Assembly: GCF_050908995.1 (NCBI RefSeq)
Contig: NC_135123.1
Coordinates: 8,928,001 to 8,992,000, forward strand
DNA length: 64,000 bases
Reading direction: 5' to 3'
Source: Andrena cerasifolii
Lineage: Eukaryota > Arthropoda > Insecta > Hymenoptera > Andrenidae
In this document: positions 47,757-60,036 of the stretch, one piece after another
How the letters are laid out: each line of letters begins with the position of its first letter
Position numbering within the stretch: position 1 is the stretch's first letter
The notes under the pieces: model-generated
Database searches by the model: none
What the model saw: the letters and a program-made list of their open reading frames with translations, nothing else
Told to the model about the DNA's origin: nothing
Position numbers and translations under genes: made by a program

Positions 47757-50157
47757 TTTCCGTTCGGGGAAGGCGTCGAATTACAGCGAGGCTGTTGAAA
47801 GCGTTAAAGATTGCTCCTGGTGTCTTTTTCTAGGAAGTATCCCAGAGATAATTCTGGCGGTGGCTAAGCCTCGGTCATTCGCGTCCACTCTTCCCCGTAG
47901 GACAAAAGAAGCCGCGCCCGGTGGCCGTGGACGTACGAACGGGTGATCCGTGAGATCTGCGACCTCCACCGGCACCCGGTTTCCATTCGATATCCCCTCG
48001 GATCGTCTTCGAAACCTATCGCGGCGATCCTTGAACCGTCTTTGACACGAGCGATCATTGCCAGGCCAAGGCTCGATTAAATCGTTAAAACCGTGCGAGG
48101 TAAAACAGTTCTCCTATCGGCCTTAGACCGCGGCACGTAAAAAAGTGAATGACCTCGCGGAGAAATGTCACGCCGAGGCGACGATGGATTCGAGTATTTT
48201 TTAGCGACCTCAAGGGACTGGCGAGCTTCCCGTTCGCTGTCGCGCGATAATGTATTCTCGTACATCTATACGGGCACTGGACTGCGAAATCTTAGCTGTT
48301 AGCCATTAACTCCTCATCTGTGTTGTAAAACGCTCGTTCGAAAGAAGCCTCCTTATAAACTTCGCGTCCATATCACGCGGGGTCCGTATCGACCTATTCT
48401 TGGTATCTAACCATGCGTTTATTATTAGTATTACTTGTTTCAGGAAGCAAGTACTGATGTACAGCGACATCAGATTTTAACGCGGACTCTACATCCCCCA
48501 CGGGTTAAGAAGGCTGTACTTCTGAAAGGGACCGGTGGCCGATCGATATGAACACTTGGTGGGTACTACGAGGGGTGTGAAAAGACCGCAAATATAAAAT
48601 TTCAGCTTCGGCAATTAATGCGTTGAAAAGATACAGGGATAATTGTGCACAGAAGGGTACACCTTACCGATTTTTTGTATTCACTTCACCACGGTCCCGT
48701 CTGTTAACAATATTTCTGTGGACTTGTACCGACGCAACGCATTCCACTTTCCAACTTGTCCCGGATATTAGTATCGTTGGGGCTAGATTATTGCGGGGGG
48801 TGGAACAATATCCGTTAAGAACTCGCTCCAGGCCGAATACGAGAATCCAGCAAGCGCTTCCAATAGCGAATGAATAACATTGCGCGGGGAGCTTCTCCGC
48901 GAAACACCGCATTCCAGTCCCCCGGTCGCATTAGTTATCCCCCTGTGGTTGAGGAAGCGCGGCAGAGAGAACGCCGATACTGAAGCGACAAACAAACGTA
49001 CCGCTGCCCAGAAAACGCCACTTGCCCCAATTAGAGCGGGCGACCTTGAGCTCCCCGTCCTCGTGGCCGGCCAGATACCAAAGATATCCAGTTATCCGGT
49101 AGCGCGGAGTCGTTACGCTCCCCGATTAATTACACTGGGGAATGGCGGTGACGCAACGCGGCGGCGTCTCCGGTTACGTAAATTTTTCGTGGCCCCCCGG
49201 TGGCCCGATGCCATCGGCGAATGGAAGGCGATTAAACCGCGTAACACGTAAGCTCTGGTAAGCAAGCAAACAAGCAAGCAAGCAAGCAAGCAAGCACCTA
49301 CGCCTCCCTCGCGGCGGAACTCCGCGTGGAACTAAAACTGTCGCAAGGACGACGCCGCGGAACGCACACGTTCGTTACGTTCTCAGGCGGACGCGGACGA
49401 GAGGCGTCCGTCGCGCCGCGTCTCCTCGGTCCGGCGCGCTCGGCCTTCGGCCGTGATTTCTGGTCGGAAAGATCGAACCATCGGCCCGCGTCTATACATA
49501 ATGCTGACATAATATCTACGCGCGAGACCCGGTATCCTGGGCCGCGTTAAAAAAGAGAATTTCATGGCCCCGGCGGCCTTGGCGCGGTTGGAGACGCCAT
49601 TCCCGTTTCGGCGACGTAGGCGTGGGGGCTGCAGGTGCGCTGGAGGGAACCAGGTGGACCCGTTCGATAATGCCAAGTCGAAATTGTATTAATGAACGCG
49701 AGAAGGAGATTTGGCTCGCGTCTGTTCGCGCGAGGATAAATAACGCGACCTTGGAAGACGCCTGCGAGATTCCGGTTCCCCATTATCGATATCCAAACGG
49801 TGTGTTATTTTTAATCGACAGTAGGGTCTCTCACATGCGAGCGTGCACGCGCCCCGCGAGGTCAGGCGATCCGACAGAATCTACCAGCAGTGACGTCCAG
49901 CGATCAGAATCGACGAGATCGGCCACCGAGTCTGATCGCGATCTCTCCAAACACCCCCTCCCGGTCTCTTCCGCGATCCACCTCCTTCAAACGAACCCCC
50001 TCCGGCGCTCGTGTAGCCGCGATTACTCGCGCGGAAAGTACGCGCGTGTTCCCCAGCGCATTGTTCGAGGTTATGATCGAGCTGCGATCGGAATCTGTGC
50101 TTAATATCGCGATAAACGCCCGGCTATCGCGGAACGACCGCCGCTAGCGTGGAATCC
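47757..50157. other. Unannotated stretch with an (AAGC)n microsatellite
   Basis: No gene was recognised. An AAGC tetranucleotide repeat lies at 49260-49296. CpG-rich DNA surrounds it, with overlapping frames on both strands. Confidence 0.45.
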
Positions 50158-50160
50158 TAA

Positions 50161-51106
50161 AGCTGGGTTTACATTAGTCCAGTCCAGTGATCCAGTCCAG
50201 CACTGGATTCGAACTGGAATGATGGAGACAGTGTGTTTCGTTCCAGTACAGTGCTGTCGTTCCAGCAGGTTTCGACTGGATCGAAAGTCTACTTTTCGAT
50301 ACAGTGTTTACCCCCTCCATCGAGAACAGAACATTCCAGCGTTACTGGAATCGTCTAGACGGCTCATAAGACTGGAGATCGACGATTATGTAGGCAGAGA
50401 CCAATTTCCAGTCGAACCACTCGCTTGATCCAGCAACTGGATTAAGACTGGAATAATGTAGATATTAGGGTGGCTCTTATTTACTCTGGATACAATTTTT
50501 TTTCAACACTTTCTTCGGGCACCCTCCAGAATAGTTAAAAATAATTAACAAAAAATGCGTGTAAAGTTTGAGATCGATTGGATAAGGGGAAAGGGTACCC
50601 GGGACTCTTAAACATTTAAATCGTTATTTAACAGCTCGCGAAGTCGATTTTATGTAATATCCTGCAAGTTATTGATTAAATAAAAAAATATGTCAAACAA
50701 AAGTTGTAGATCTGGATAAGGCGAAAATAAAAATTGCATTTTTATTTGTTCGCTTTCATAAATAAAACTGTTCTAGAAGCATTTAAACTTTCAATATTTG
50801 AGGAGAAAAAGTTTCTTTTTTTTATTTTGTCGCACGAGAAAAAGTAATAGAACATAAAAGATGCTCCTTGCCCGGATCTACAACTTTTGTTGGCCATATT
50901 TTTTTATTTAATCGACAACCTGGAGGATATTCTATAAAATCGACTTCGCGAGCTGTTAAATAACGATTAATTATTTCTAGCTATTCCGGAGGGTGCGCCG
51001 AGGAAAATTCAAAAGCCGAAAATAAGAGCCACCCTAGTAGACATCGACTCGATTCCCAGTGAAACCACTCACTGGATCCAGCGACTGGACCAATGTAAAC
51101 CCAGCT
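50161..51106. mobile_element. PIF/Harbinger-like MITE, interrupted by a second element
   Basis: The left end AGCTGGGTTTACATTAGTCC is matched by the right end GGACCAATGTAAACCCAGCT. Both are flanked by TAA (50158-50160 and 51107-51109), the 3-bp duplication expected of PIF/Harbinger. The interior is built from repeated ACTGGATC- and CCAGTC-like motifs. Another TA-flanked element (50468-51034) sits inside it. Without the insert the element would be about 377 bp. Non-coding. Confidence 0.85.
50468..51034. mobile_element. TA-flanked foldback MITE nested in the 50161-51106 element
   Basis: The left end GGGTGGCTCTTATTT and right end AAATAAGAGCCACCC are exact complements, with TA at each edge (50466-50467 and 51035-51036). 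Further inside, arms of more than 90 bp are inverted copies (around AACAGCTCGCGAAGTCGATT at 50630 and its complement near 50938-50957). The host element's repeated CCAGT motifs resume on both sides of the insert, so this element inserted later. AT-rich and non-coding. Confidence 0.88.
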
Positions 51107-51109
51107 TAA

Positions 51110-52162
51110 AGGCGAGCGCGACGAGCGAAGCGGCACCTACGCCGATAGGTAACCGATTCCCCAAAATATTTCCAGGAACTCTGACGACTCTAACATATAA
51201 AACAAAGAGGATCGCAAGCGCGAAGCTTGCGGAGTAGCAAATAGAGCCTCTCGCGGCGCAATCGGGACGAAGATATATCGTCGGGCGGGATGAGAGGGGA
51301 GCTGGAATCCTTGAGCGGAATATCGAAAAGAGCGAAAACACGAAAATATGCTGCGGCAATAAACAACGACGCCCGAGAGGCATACGCGCCGGGCTGCGAG
51401 ACGGAAATGAAAGGATCCTCGGAGGCCCGCGAAAATCGGACCCGCGAGTCGAGTTTCCGCGAATCGAGCGCGCAGGACGATCGAAGAATCCTGACGTTGC
51501 TCGAGGTTACGATCCGACGACGCTCTGAATCTCGTACTTGAACCCGTCGCGCTGAATCACGCCGATATCTCGCGGCCGATAACGGCGCGGAACGCGAGCG
51601 CGTAGTCGCACACAGGCGCGCGCACACACGCACACACACAGAGGCGATAGATAACCTTCCTCCTCGCGGCTGGCAGCCGTGGAATCCGTTTAGAGGAGCG
51701 GTGTGCGCGACCGCGGTAATCCGCCGGCAGAAAATGCGAGACCAATCGATCATTCCGAGAGGACAAGGGCAAAGGCGCTTTATGTAATCACGGCTACGTC
51801 AGAGATCGCGCGTAAAAAGGTTAAAGCTGCCGTTCCATGGCTCCGGGCTGGATCGTACGGAGAGTACGCGATTGCTTCGATCGAACTGTTCGACGATCAC
51901 GTGAGCCATCTTATCGATCACGCGTGCGTATGCCTCTTTGGTACACAAAATCGCGGTCGCCGCTCGGTTTCGAGAGGCTTGTTGAGTTTCGAGTCACTTT
52001 GGTGGAACTCACCGCTATCGGCACACTTTCGCTTCCTATCGTCAGTAGTATTCAGGGGTTATGCCTACCTGTAAGGTCTGAAAACACAAGGATTTTTGGG
52101 ATTTGTTTTTTTTTTAAACTTGAAGACTTTTTTTAAATAAACGGTTTTGTATTTGAACGTAG
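51110..52162. other. Unannotated stretch
   Basis: No gene was recognised. A CA/CG-rich dinucleotide tract lies near 51610-51640. CpG-rich frames on both strands lack domains. Confidence 0.4.
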
Positions 52163-52646
52163 GGGAAAGGTGGGGTAGTTGATCACAGTTTTGCTTTTTC
52201 ATTAAAATAATAATATGGTTTTCTGTGTTTGTATTTATTTATTTAAGTTGTGATGCTTAGAGTATTCTCAATATACTAGTACAAATTTGAGAGTAGAGAA
52301 ACTAATTTTAATGACTGATTTTAAATATTTCCTGGCAGTGACGTTATGCAGAAGTATCCCCCACTGAAGGGGAGACTTGATCAAATGTTTAGGGAGACTT
52401 GATCAGTGAACTTTAAGAGTAACACATTAACTTTCTAAGAAATATTTATTATATTCGTGAACAACATGAAATAAAGGGAATATCATAAGAAGAAAGTAGA
52501 CTGTAAGAAACTTGGAAGAATTGCTGAACAAATAAAACCGAGGAATTAAACTCTATGACATAAAACACAAATGCATTCCTAAAAGACATTTCACTTAGAT
52601 ATCATCTGATTAAGAAAATTACTAAATTTGACCACCCCCACTTTAC
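52163..52646. mobile_element. Possible degenerate MITE (GGTGGGG ends)
   Basis: AAAGGTGGGGTAGTTGATC (52166-52184) is imperfectly inverted at 52627-52644 (TTTGACCACCCCCACTTT). Inside, GGGAGACTTGATCA occurs twice near 52371-52405. The DNA is AT-rich and non-coding. TA is found near both edges but is not decisive. It resembles the GGGGT(A/G)-ended TA families in style. Confidence 0.45.
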
Positions 52647-53843
52647 AGAATAAACTAAATTTTAGACAGTCTAGGAATCCAATACCCTCCAGAAATCGGA
52701 TTCCAGATTTTCAAATTTCAGTTGAACCGGAGCTTCAAATATAAAAAATTAAACCAACCGAGATCGAGGCTCTCGTTCCTCATCGACGTGGACGCGCGTG
52801 ACAGGGCGCCGTAAAAGAGCGCATTATCCCACTTCCATGCGCGAGCGGTTCAGCCTTCGTCGCGCACACGCGATCTCCGCGATCCCGCGATGGATCTCTC
52901 GATGGGGAGCCGATAAGGGGGCCTTCGGCGGGCGTTCGGCGCTTTGAAATCCGCGCGATTTCCGCCGAGGACGACAGATCCGCGCCGGCTGTGATCGCGG
53001 GGGAGATCGGAGGCTCGGATCGGGGAGCGCGGAGCGGAAGGAAGGGTTGCTCGAGCGGGTGTGCGCGGTTTTCCTGCTCCCGTAAACGGAGATTATCATC
53101 GTAATGGAGGCGCCTCGGGTGGCCGCGGCGCGTCGCGCCGAAACTTGTCGATCCCTACGAATCTCAGGGCCACGCTGCTTCGGCGACAACACGTGCGTCT
53201 TCCCCCAAGGCCGCTCTGATCTTCGCGCTCCTTGTTCCCGGGTCCTTGAAACGCGGATGGAATAGTTGGCCACGCGGAGGGCGGCGCGCGAACGCTGGTC
53301 CACGCAGGGGGGCGACTTTTATCGCGCCACCAGCGCTCGGTTTCGGCCGATTAAATGTTACTCGCCGCGGGGGAATGGTAGTTGAAGGGGAAAGGGAACA
53401 GGAGAAATGGTAGCTCGAGTTCACCGCGCTGACGCGGCAAGTGTTGGTGCGTAGATTCAACTATTAGGCGAGTATGGATGGGTATGACTATTCGAGTGGC
53501 TCCGGATTGCGAGGTGCTCGCAAGCACGTTGACGGGAGAGAGTAGTGGTGTTGATTTCCGGGGCTGTGATTGGCGGAGGTGGACGAGGGTCGATGGGGTC
53601 AGGTCGGTCGTAATAATACGTTTCTGGAATTTGCGTCACTTTTACGCGTGAATTATGTTCGCGAGGGGAATAGGACGTTTCTGTGGAAGGCGAATAAGGG
53701 GGCGAATGGGGAAGGAGACGATGTAGTTGGGATTTTGAATCGAGGCGGAAGCTGTGGGCGATAAGTTCAGTTTCGTTATCTTATGTGTTTTTAATATTAT
53801 GTTACACGCCACGGTTGAATTGCGCGCGCTGATTTGGTATGTG
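52647..53843. other. Unannotated stretch
   Basis: No gene was recognised. 52770-53460 is CpG-rich, with overlapping frames of up to 159 codons and no domain. Confidence 0.4.
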
Positions 53844-54445
53844 TTAAGGAGTAACACCACTATAGCGGCACAAAGAGGTAGTGCACCTTTGAAAATTGTT
53901 TGTGGATAAACGAAGAAATAAAAGGAAAATCAGTTAATGCCATTATTATACACATCCTAAGTAGTTTCAAAGTAATTTTTTTTCTTCTATTTTTTTTGTA
54001 AATGTCACTTTAAACTCATTTTTCTCGGAACCACATTCTTTCAGAAGTCACCGGATTTTGGTAGCACGCAAACAATGGTGGTGCGCTACCAAAATCCGGT
54101 GACTTCTTAATTTTTTTATGAAAGTCTCGAATTTTTGCGGACCATATCAGAGGTTTGCGCCGAAATCACACATGTTCTACGCATCCTGTAATTTTTTCCA
54201 AGTCGATTTGAACCTCAATTCGCTCGCAATCGGGAAAAAACAAAGAGAAAAGAGAGATTCGAGAAAAACGCGTTTAAAGTTTCTGGGCAAAGGCGACGCT
54301 ATAGGTTACCGCTTGACGTTTTTAGCTGCCAAATCAACAATTTTGCGAATTTTACTATAAACCAAGCGGCATGTTATAGAGAAAAGATAGTACTTTCGGA
54401 AAATACTATAAAAAAATCGATTTTTCAACTGCCTAGTCCCCTTAA
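53844..54445. mobile_element. 602-bp degenerate palindromic element with TTAAGG ends (element D)
   Basis: The left end TTAAGGAGTAACACCACTAT resembles the end of the 25740 element (TTAAGGGGAACACCACTGTG). The right end, read inward, is TTAAGGGGACTAGGCAGTTG. An ACTTTAAAC(N)4TTTTTCTCG-like core lies at about 54009-54030 and its inverted form at 54261-54280, placed symmetrically about the centre at 54144. Its right core shares a 24-base exact match (54259-54282) with 63197-63220 in the opposite orientation. The arms are more diverged than in the other three TTAAGGGG elements. A perfect 23-bp hairpin (54043-54107) lies inside. Confidence 0.7.
54043..54107. repeat. Hairpin with 23-bp perfect stem
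   Basis: AGAAGTCACCGGATTTTGGT plus AGC (54043-54065) pairs perfectly with its complement at 54085-54107 across a 19-base loop. It lies inside the degenerate palindromic element and off its centre. A perfect stem in an otherwise diverged element could mean recent duplication or maintained pairing. Precursor-like size, but no known small RNA is recognised. Confidence 0.8.
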
Positions 54446-55309
54446 GCGGGGACGAGCTGAGCAACGAACGGGCCCGTGAATAATTCTCTCGTAACTTTCA
54501 TTTCTATCTACTAACAGTGGAGCAGAGAATTTAGCTGATCGTACGATAAATTACATCGCAATATATCCCCCCCCTATGCTGCGCAGCGAAATTCTATTGT
54601 ACTGTTGTAGAACATGTACGTGGTATGTTCGTCGCGGTGCGATAGTATCGATTACCTGCGCCCAAGATATTTTTGGATGTTTTATAATAGCGCCGTGTGT
54701 TAGGATTACGTATAGCACGCTCGTGTGTAGCGTGTAACGTCGTTGTGTGCCGGTGAGAAACGTTCCACGGGTGCGTTGCGTTTAACTTTATCCTCATTCC
54801 GCGCTACGAGACGCGACAAATATTTGAACTGCCGTAACGAGCGTGTAATTGCGGTGCCAGTGAAATAACCGTGTAAAGATCAGACATAAGAGTAACAGCC
54901 AAGCCCGCGGAAGCGAAATAGGGTTACTACGATTACGCGGGGACCATTAAGGAAGAAAGGGGAAATATCTTCGTAACTAATATTTCTTGTACGCGTAACA
55001 ACTTTTCGATGAAACGCGACATCGTTAAATTGCAAGAGGATGACCGTAGCTTCTTGTACTAATCTTCTGAGACAGGGCGCCTGTGTGTCTCTAACCCTAC
55101 AACTTCTCTACTTTCACCCTCGCCTCTGTAAAACACTGATATTTCTAATAGCAGCTAAGGGAACTCAAAAATTCATAACGTTACCCTCATCGCACTACAT
55201 GTTCCTTTGTTAAGCACCCCATTTCCCCCAGAAGAAAATCCAAGTGCACCCTCAACGTCGACAGCGGTGGTAAACGGGGGCAAACGGTGGCGATTATAGG
55301 CGCTGGAGG
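54446..55309. other. Unannotated stretch
   Basis: No gene was recognised. Confidence 0.4.
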
Positions 55310-55311
55310 TA

Positions 55312-56806
55312 AGGTAAATGTCCCAATACCTGGACGTTTAAGGTACGGCGGAAACGCGATTGAGAACTTTGCAGTTATGCAAGTCGATTTATATAAAAAC
55401 GATTTTGCAGGTGCATGGGGCACTGCGTGTACTTTATCATTAAAAAAAGAACAACATGTTATTGGATTGGATAATTTTGGAAAATATTGAAAATTCATAG
55501 CCCTTACAATGGCCCGATATACCTGGACAGCTTAACAAGTATGTCCCGGTGTCCCGATTTTACTGTCCCATTACCTGGACACATGATGAAAAATTAGCAA
55601 TTTGAATGTTTCCTGGGGAAATTAAATATTAAAAAAATTCAACACAATAGTTTTTCCTGCTGGCATATTTTTTCTGTATAATTTAACATCGACAATTTGG
55701 ATGTTTTCTAGGGAAATTAAGTAATAAAAAAAACAACACAATAGTTTTTCCTACTGGCATATTTTTTCTGTATAATTTAACATCAACAATTTGGATGTTT
55801 TCTAGGGAAATTAAATAATAAAAAAAACAACACAATAGTTTTTCCTGCTGGCATATTTTTTCTGTATAATTTAACGTCGGCAAATTGGATGTTTCCTAGG
55901 GAAATTAAATAATAAAAAAAGCAACACAATAGTTTTTTCTACTGGCATATTTTTTCTGTATAATTTAACATCGGCAATTTGGATGTTTTCTAGGGAAATT
56001 AAATAATAAAAAAATTCAACACAATAATTTTTCCTACTGGCATATTTTTTCTGTATAATTTAACATCGACAACTTGGATGTTTTCTAGGGAAATTAAATA
56101 ATAAAAAAAACAACACAATAGTTTTTCCTACTGGCATATTTCTTCTGTAAGTAATTCATTCAATCAGTAAACAAACTTGAGTAAAAACAATCTATTATCG
56201 AATAACTAATATTATAGTTATATGTATTCGTGTGACACGCGAATTTTACCCACGAATATTGAATTGAATATTATCATTAAAACAAGCTAACAAGAATACA
56301 AAGTGACAATTGCTGAGGTGTTAATTAATGATTTTAATATCATGTCGGCAATAACTCGTACTTATTTCACAGTTTGCACACATAGTCGGGTTCAGAGCCA
56401 TTCCGGGATTTCACTGTGCCAGTAGATAGACACGCGAATAAAAAACCAATACGAACTTTAATTTTAATCTCGCAATCAAAAAATAATACAAGGTAGCATT
56501 CTTCTAAAAACGCATTAGTTGTACCAATACCCTAAACATTATTAACAATATTCGCTTAAGAAAAAGTAGAGACTGTTTAGCAAATCAGATAAGAGCAACA
56601 CTAAAATGCTGTAAACTGGAGAGTTGAAGAAAATTTATTTTCATTTCGAGTGTTACAAATTTACTAAAAAAAAAAATATGTACATGAATATATTTTATTA
56701 AATATTTGCATAATTGAATAACATGGTTCTTTCACGGATAAAGCGAATATTAAATGTAATAATCATTATTATTTACACCAGTGTCCAGGTACTGGGACAT
56801 TTACCT
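55312..56806. mobile_element. 1.5-kb TA-flanked element carrying a satellite array
   Basis: The left end AGGTAAATGTCCCAATACCT is matched by the right end AGGTACTGGGACATTTACCT, with TA at each edge (55310-55311 and 56807-56808). Related subterminal words (GTCCCATTACCTGGACAC) recur near 55565-55582. Six tandem units of 94-95 bp occupy 55597-56153, and the rest is AT-rich. A 67-codon frame at 55287-55490 starts outside the element and crosses its left end, so it is unlikely to be a gene. No transposase is seen. Tc1/mariner-type target by TA, family not identified. Confidence 0.85.
55597..56153. repeat. Six-copy 94-95 bp satellite inside the 55312-56806 element
   Basis: The word GGGAAATTAA recurs with spacings of 95, 94, 94, 94 and 95 bases (from about 55617 to 56090). 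Each unit includes TTGGATGTTTTCTAGGGAAA, a run of A, CAACACAATAGTTTTTCCT, CTGGCATATTTTTTCTGTAT and AATTTAACATCG. Unit-to-unit differences are a few single bases. It is entirely within the TIR element. Confidence 0.95.
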
Positions 56807-56808
56807 TA

Positions 56809-58188
56809 GCGTGGCGTAGAGAACATGACTGGCAGCCGATGTATATCTATACGACGTGCCCGCCCCAGCCGCCCGTGACCACGTGGCCTTGTCCTTGTAC
56901 GACGTCGACGTCGACGTCGAGCGCTCCGTGCCACCGACACCCATCGTCGGTCGGTCGTGGAACGTTCCTATAACGAGCGGGCGGCGGAGAGGAAAGAGAT
57001 GAGGTGGTTCTCGCTGTGTGCACGCGTGTGTCCGTGCAAACGGGCCGGTGTGCGCGTGCACACGTGTCCCCCACCTCGTACGCGGAGGTTTGCGTATCGC
57101 TAAGGCGCCATTTAACGCGGAATTACCAGCGGGTAATCTGTCTCGCCAGCCAGGGTACCGTGTCAACTGTAAAACCTCTGTGCACGTCCACCGGAGGCGG
57201 GAATCGATTTCAAACAAGCATGCCTACCCTCCCCGAAGCTTTCAGTGGCGCGAGACCCTCAAACGTCACCGTTCGCTTCTGCCGAGAAAGTTCTGCGTTC
57301 TATAGCACGGTCCTAATAGATTTCAGTTTTACCGAAAACCGAAAGTTCCGCGTCGGTGTTTCGGTGCCCCGACGAAGAGGTTTCCAATGAATTCTCGCCG
57401 CGGCTTCCACGTACCGTCGGCTAAGCGAATCGTTCCGCGAACCAGACGATTAACACGTTACTATCGGGTTCACCAGACAAAGCGTTTCGCTAACTCGAAG
57501 CTGACACTCGACCAGCGCTCGCGGCTAGGGTTACCTACGCCTCGACGCGCGGTATAATTGTTAAGGGAGGGATAGTTTCGCGACACCGTTTGCACTGCTG
57601 CAACCGTGGATTCTTGCAACGTTCCCGTGCGATCGGTAAGATTGCTGGCCTCGCGTAACGTTGCGCAATATGAGAGGCTGCTTGGGGAAGACCGAATGTA
57701 ATACAGTTTAGTTTGCCTCGTCGCAGGCTTCACTTAGAGGAGCAACTTAACCGATGTTTATTAGACAACGAGTAGCCCGCAGCACCGTGAAATTCAGTAG
57801 CATCTCTTGAGCCGGAGCTCGAGAGGGCTTTCGGTGTTTCTTCAGCACCATTCCTTGAAGCTCTAGCGCGTTGCGTCGCTTCCAAGTATCGGAGGATACG
57901 CAACCGTGGAATCGATTGCTGTTCGCAGAGTCTACAGTGAATCCCGGGAGGGGATTCAAAGAAGCACTAAACAAATCCGACCCAAGCATCGATGCAGCCT
58001 CGACGACAAAGGATAAACGCGTAGCTCGCGTCACCGTAGCTCCAATAAACGCTGCCAACGTGCTTGCAATCCCAGTGGTCGTCACAGAGTCATCGCTGAG
58101 TCACAGGACCCGGCACTGGCAGTCGCACGAAGCTCCGAGACCGCGTCATACAGTAATGTACCCATTACTCGCCAATTAAAAGGATATA
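56809..58188. other. Unannotated stretch
   Basis: No gene was recognised. 56810-57470 is CpG-rich, with a CGACGT repeat near 56900-56920. Confidence 0.4.
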
Positions 58189-59151
58189 GGGTAATTGCGG
58201 GAGAGACGCCGAACCTTCGGTATTTCAGGGTTATCGGTAATAAAATACGACACTGTCGATTTTATTTGCTTTAGGCTGCTCCTTTAGGTTAGATTCATAA
58301 GCGAGAACGTGTTTCCATTATTATTTTTAAGGATTTTGCTATTTTTTTTAGATAAGCCTACCGCACTTTGCCTCAATAGTTATACGTCGAGTTTATTTTT
58401 GCTATCGTAGTAGTTGAAAATTCATAGTTTTCCGTGATATAACTTTCGTAATACGTTAAAGGAACTCTGTGGATTATTTCTTGGCCAGAATAGGTTATAT
58501 TCGACGTAGCACTTGGAAATACGAAAGTGCGGCGTCACTTATTTGGGACAGATGCCGCACTTTTATGCGCACTGTATCGGAAGGTACCTTGTAAGTCGAC
58601 CAAACGATGCTTTCAATGTTAAAAATACGAAAAAAGTGTCTCAAAATAGATACTGTGATATGTCTAGGAAAATATATTTTTTTTTTAATGAGAAATCTGA
58701 TAATCCATATTTGTGGGCTTTTTTTACTCTTTTTTCACATTTTATTTTTATTTGCTGAGTAATGAATGTCGAAGGAAGAAGAAAAGACAATTAAATTTAG
58801 AAAAACAGAAATAATATCTGCACCTATTTATTTTTCCAATTTTATTGTATTTTATAACTGTATAAATTAATAAGATCTTTCATTTTACTTTGCTTTTACT
58901 ATTTTTTTTTAAATAAAAAGTTAAAATTAACAAGCTTAAATAGAAAGTTAAACGTTTTTAACGCGTTTTTCGCACGCGCGGCGCCTCTCCTAAAAATTGG
59001 ATGTTTTTAGTTTCAATTTTTGTAGGGTGGCAAATATTAAAATCTTGATTTTCTTTAATGCCAGTAGTAGGACAAGATGTTCGACTAATAATACGTATCC
59101 TTGGAACAAATTTACAAATTGTAAGGCGCGGCAACTGCCCCACAATTACCC
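58189..59151. mobile_element. Probable TIR element, AGGGTAATTG ends
   Basis: GGGTAATTGCGGGAGAGACG plus CCG at 58189 is matched by the imperfect complement CGGCAACTGCCCCACAATTA plus CCC ending at 59151. TA precedes the left end but the right flank is TG, so the target site is uncertain. The 960-bp interior is very AT-rich and contains a hairpin (AAAGTGCGGC at 58524-58533 with GCCGCACTTT at 58554-58563). A relative of these end words, TACCGCACTTTGCC, occurs at about 58359. Confidence 0.55.
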
Positions 59152-60036
59152 TGTTTCTTAATATCCCACGTCCTCTCTCCATCAATCAAACTTACACCAT
59201 CGCGATTCTAGCGGAGCGAGTGCTCCCATTCCAAGTTCACCTTAATAATAAATAATCCTCGGTTCTACGTCACTTCTACGTACATCCCACTCTGTATCCA
59301 AGTCCACTCTATCTCCATTTCCACGCCCAAACGAAAATCAGCCCTCCAAAGTACGCTTTATCTCCATTTCCAGCGAGCGAACGAAAACGAGAGTGTTCGC
59401 GGCCTACCCGCCGCGCTGACCTTCCGCCGGGCGCCCCTTTGGAAACGGGGGCTCGACGCCGGGCCTCCGGGGACGCGTGACGCGATTTCGTGGCGCGAGG
59501 ATGCGCTCGATCACGGCGCGAGCCTGCACGCCAGGATTCCTCTAAACGGGGAACGCGTGAGAACCAGTTCGCATGCAGTTCCCCCGTTGCAGTTGCACCG
59601 GCTGGTGGTCGCATCGATCGGTCGCCAAGGCCGTGTCTTATTCGGGCAAGGCCAAGGCCGCCGGCTGGCATTGCCGTCGAGCGAAGGTGAGATCGCAATT
59701 TCTCGCACGGGGGTTGGGCGCTTGCGGGACAAGCAGCCAGGGGTCCGACTCTGCTCCCGATACTTCCACGGGGCTATTAGAAAATTGCGCGGATGCCCGC
59801 TGAAACATTGCCACGACCAGTTAACCGCGTAATGACAACGTAAACGTAATTACGCAATGGCAACTCAAGGTCCGTCGTGCTCGCGACGCGCACCGCGGAG
59901 CGTTCAGGATTTCATAGTGTTCTCGCGTCCTTTGCTCGTGTTCCTTTACTCGATTTCGCTGGGGAGGGAACAGTTTCGGGAAAATTGTATCGGGTAAGTT
60001 ATTAAACTCCTTGTCTCTGCTTCGATTCTTTCCCGA
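59152..60036. other. Unannotated stretch
   Basis: No gene was recognised. Two imperfect copies of a TATCTCCATTTCCA-containing segment occur at about 59307-59345 and 59350-59398. 59400-59780 is CpG-rich. Confidence 0.4.

Noticed and set aside
51190..51753. 187-codon minus-strand frame
   Set aside because: Arg/Ser-rich translation of CpG-rich DNA, includes a CA-type simple repeat; no family recognised.
55287..55490. 67-codon plus-strand frame at the left end of the 55312-56806 element
   Set aside because: It starts outside the transposon, crosses its terminal repeat and matches no transposase; it would be created by the insertion.
55597..56153. CRISPR array
   Set aside because: The 94-95 bp units are tandem without unique spacers and lie within a eukaryotic TIR element.
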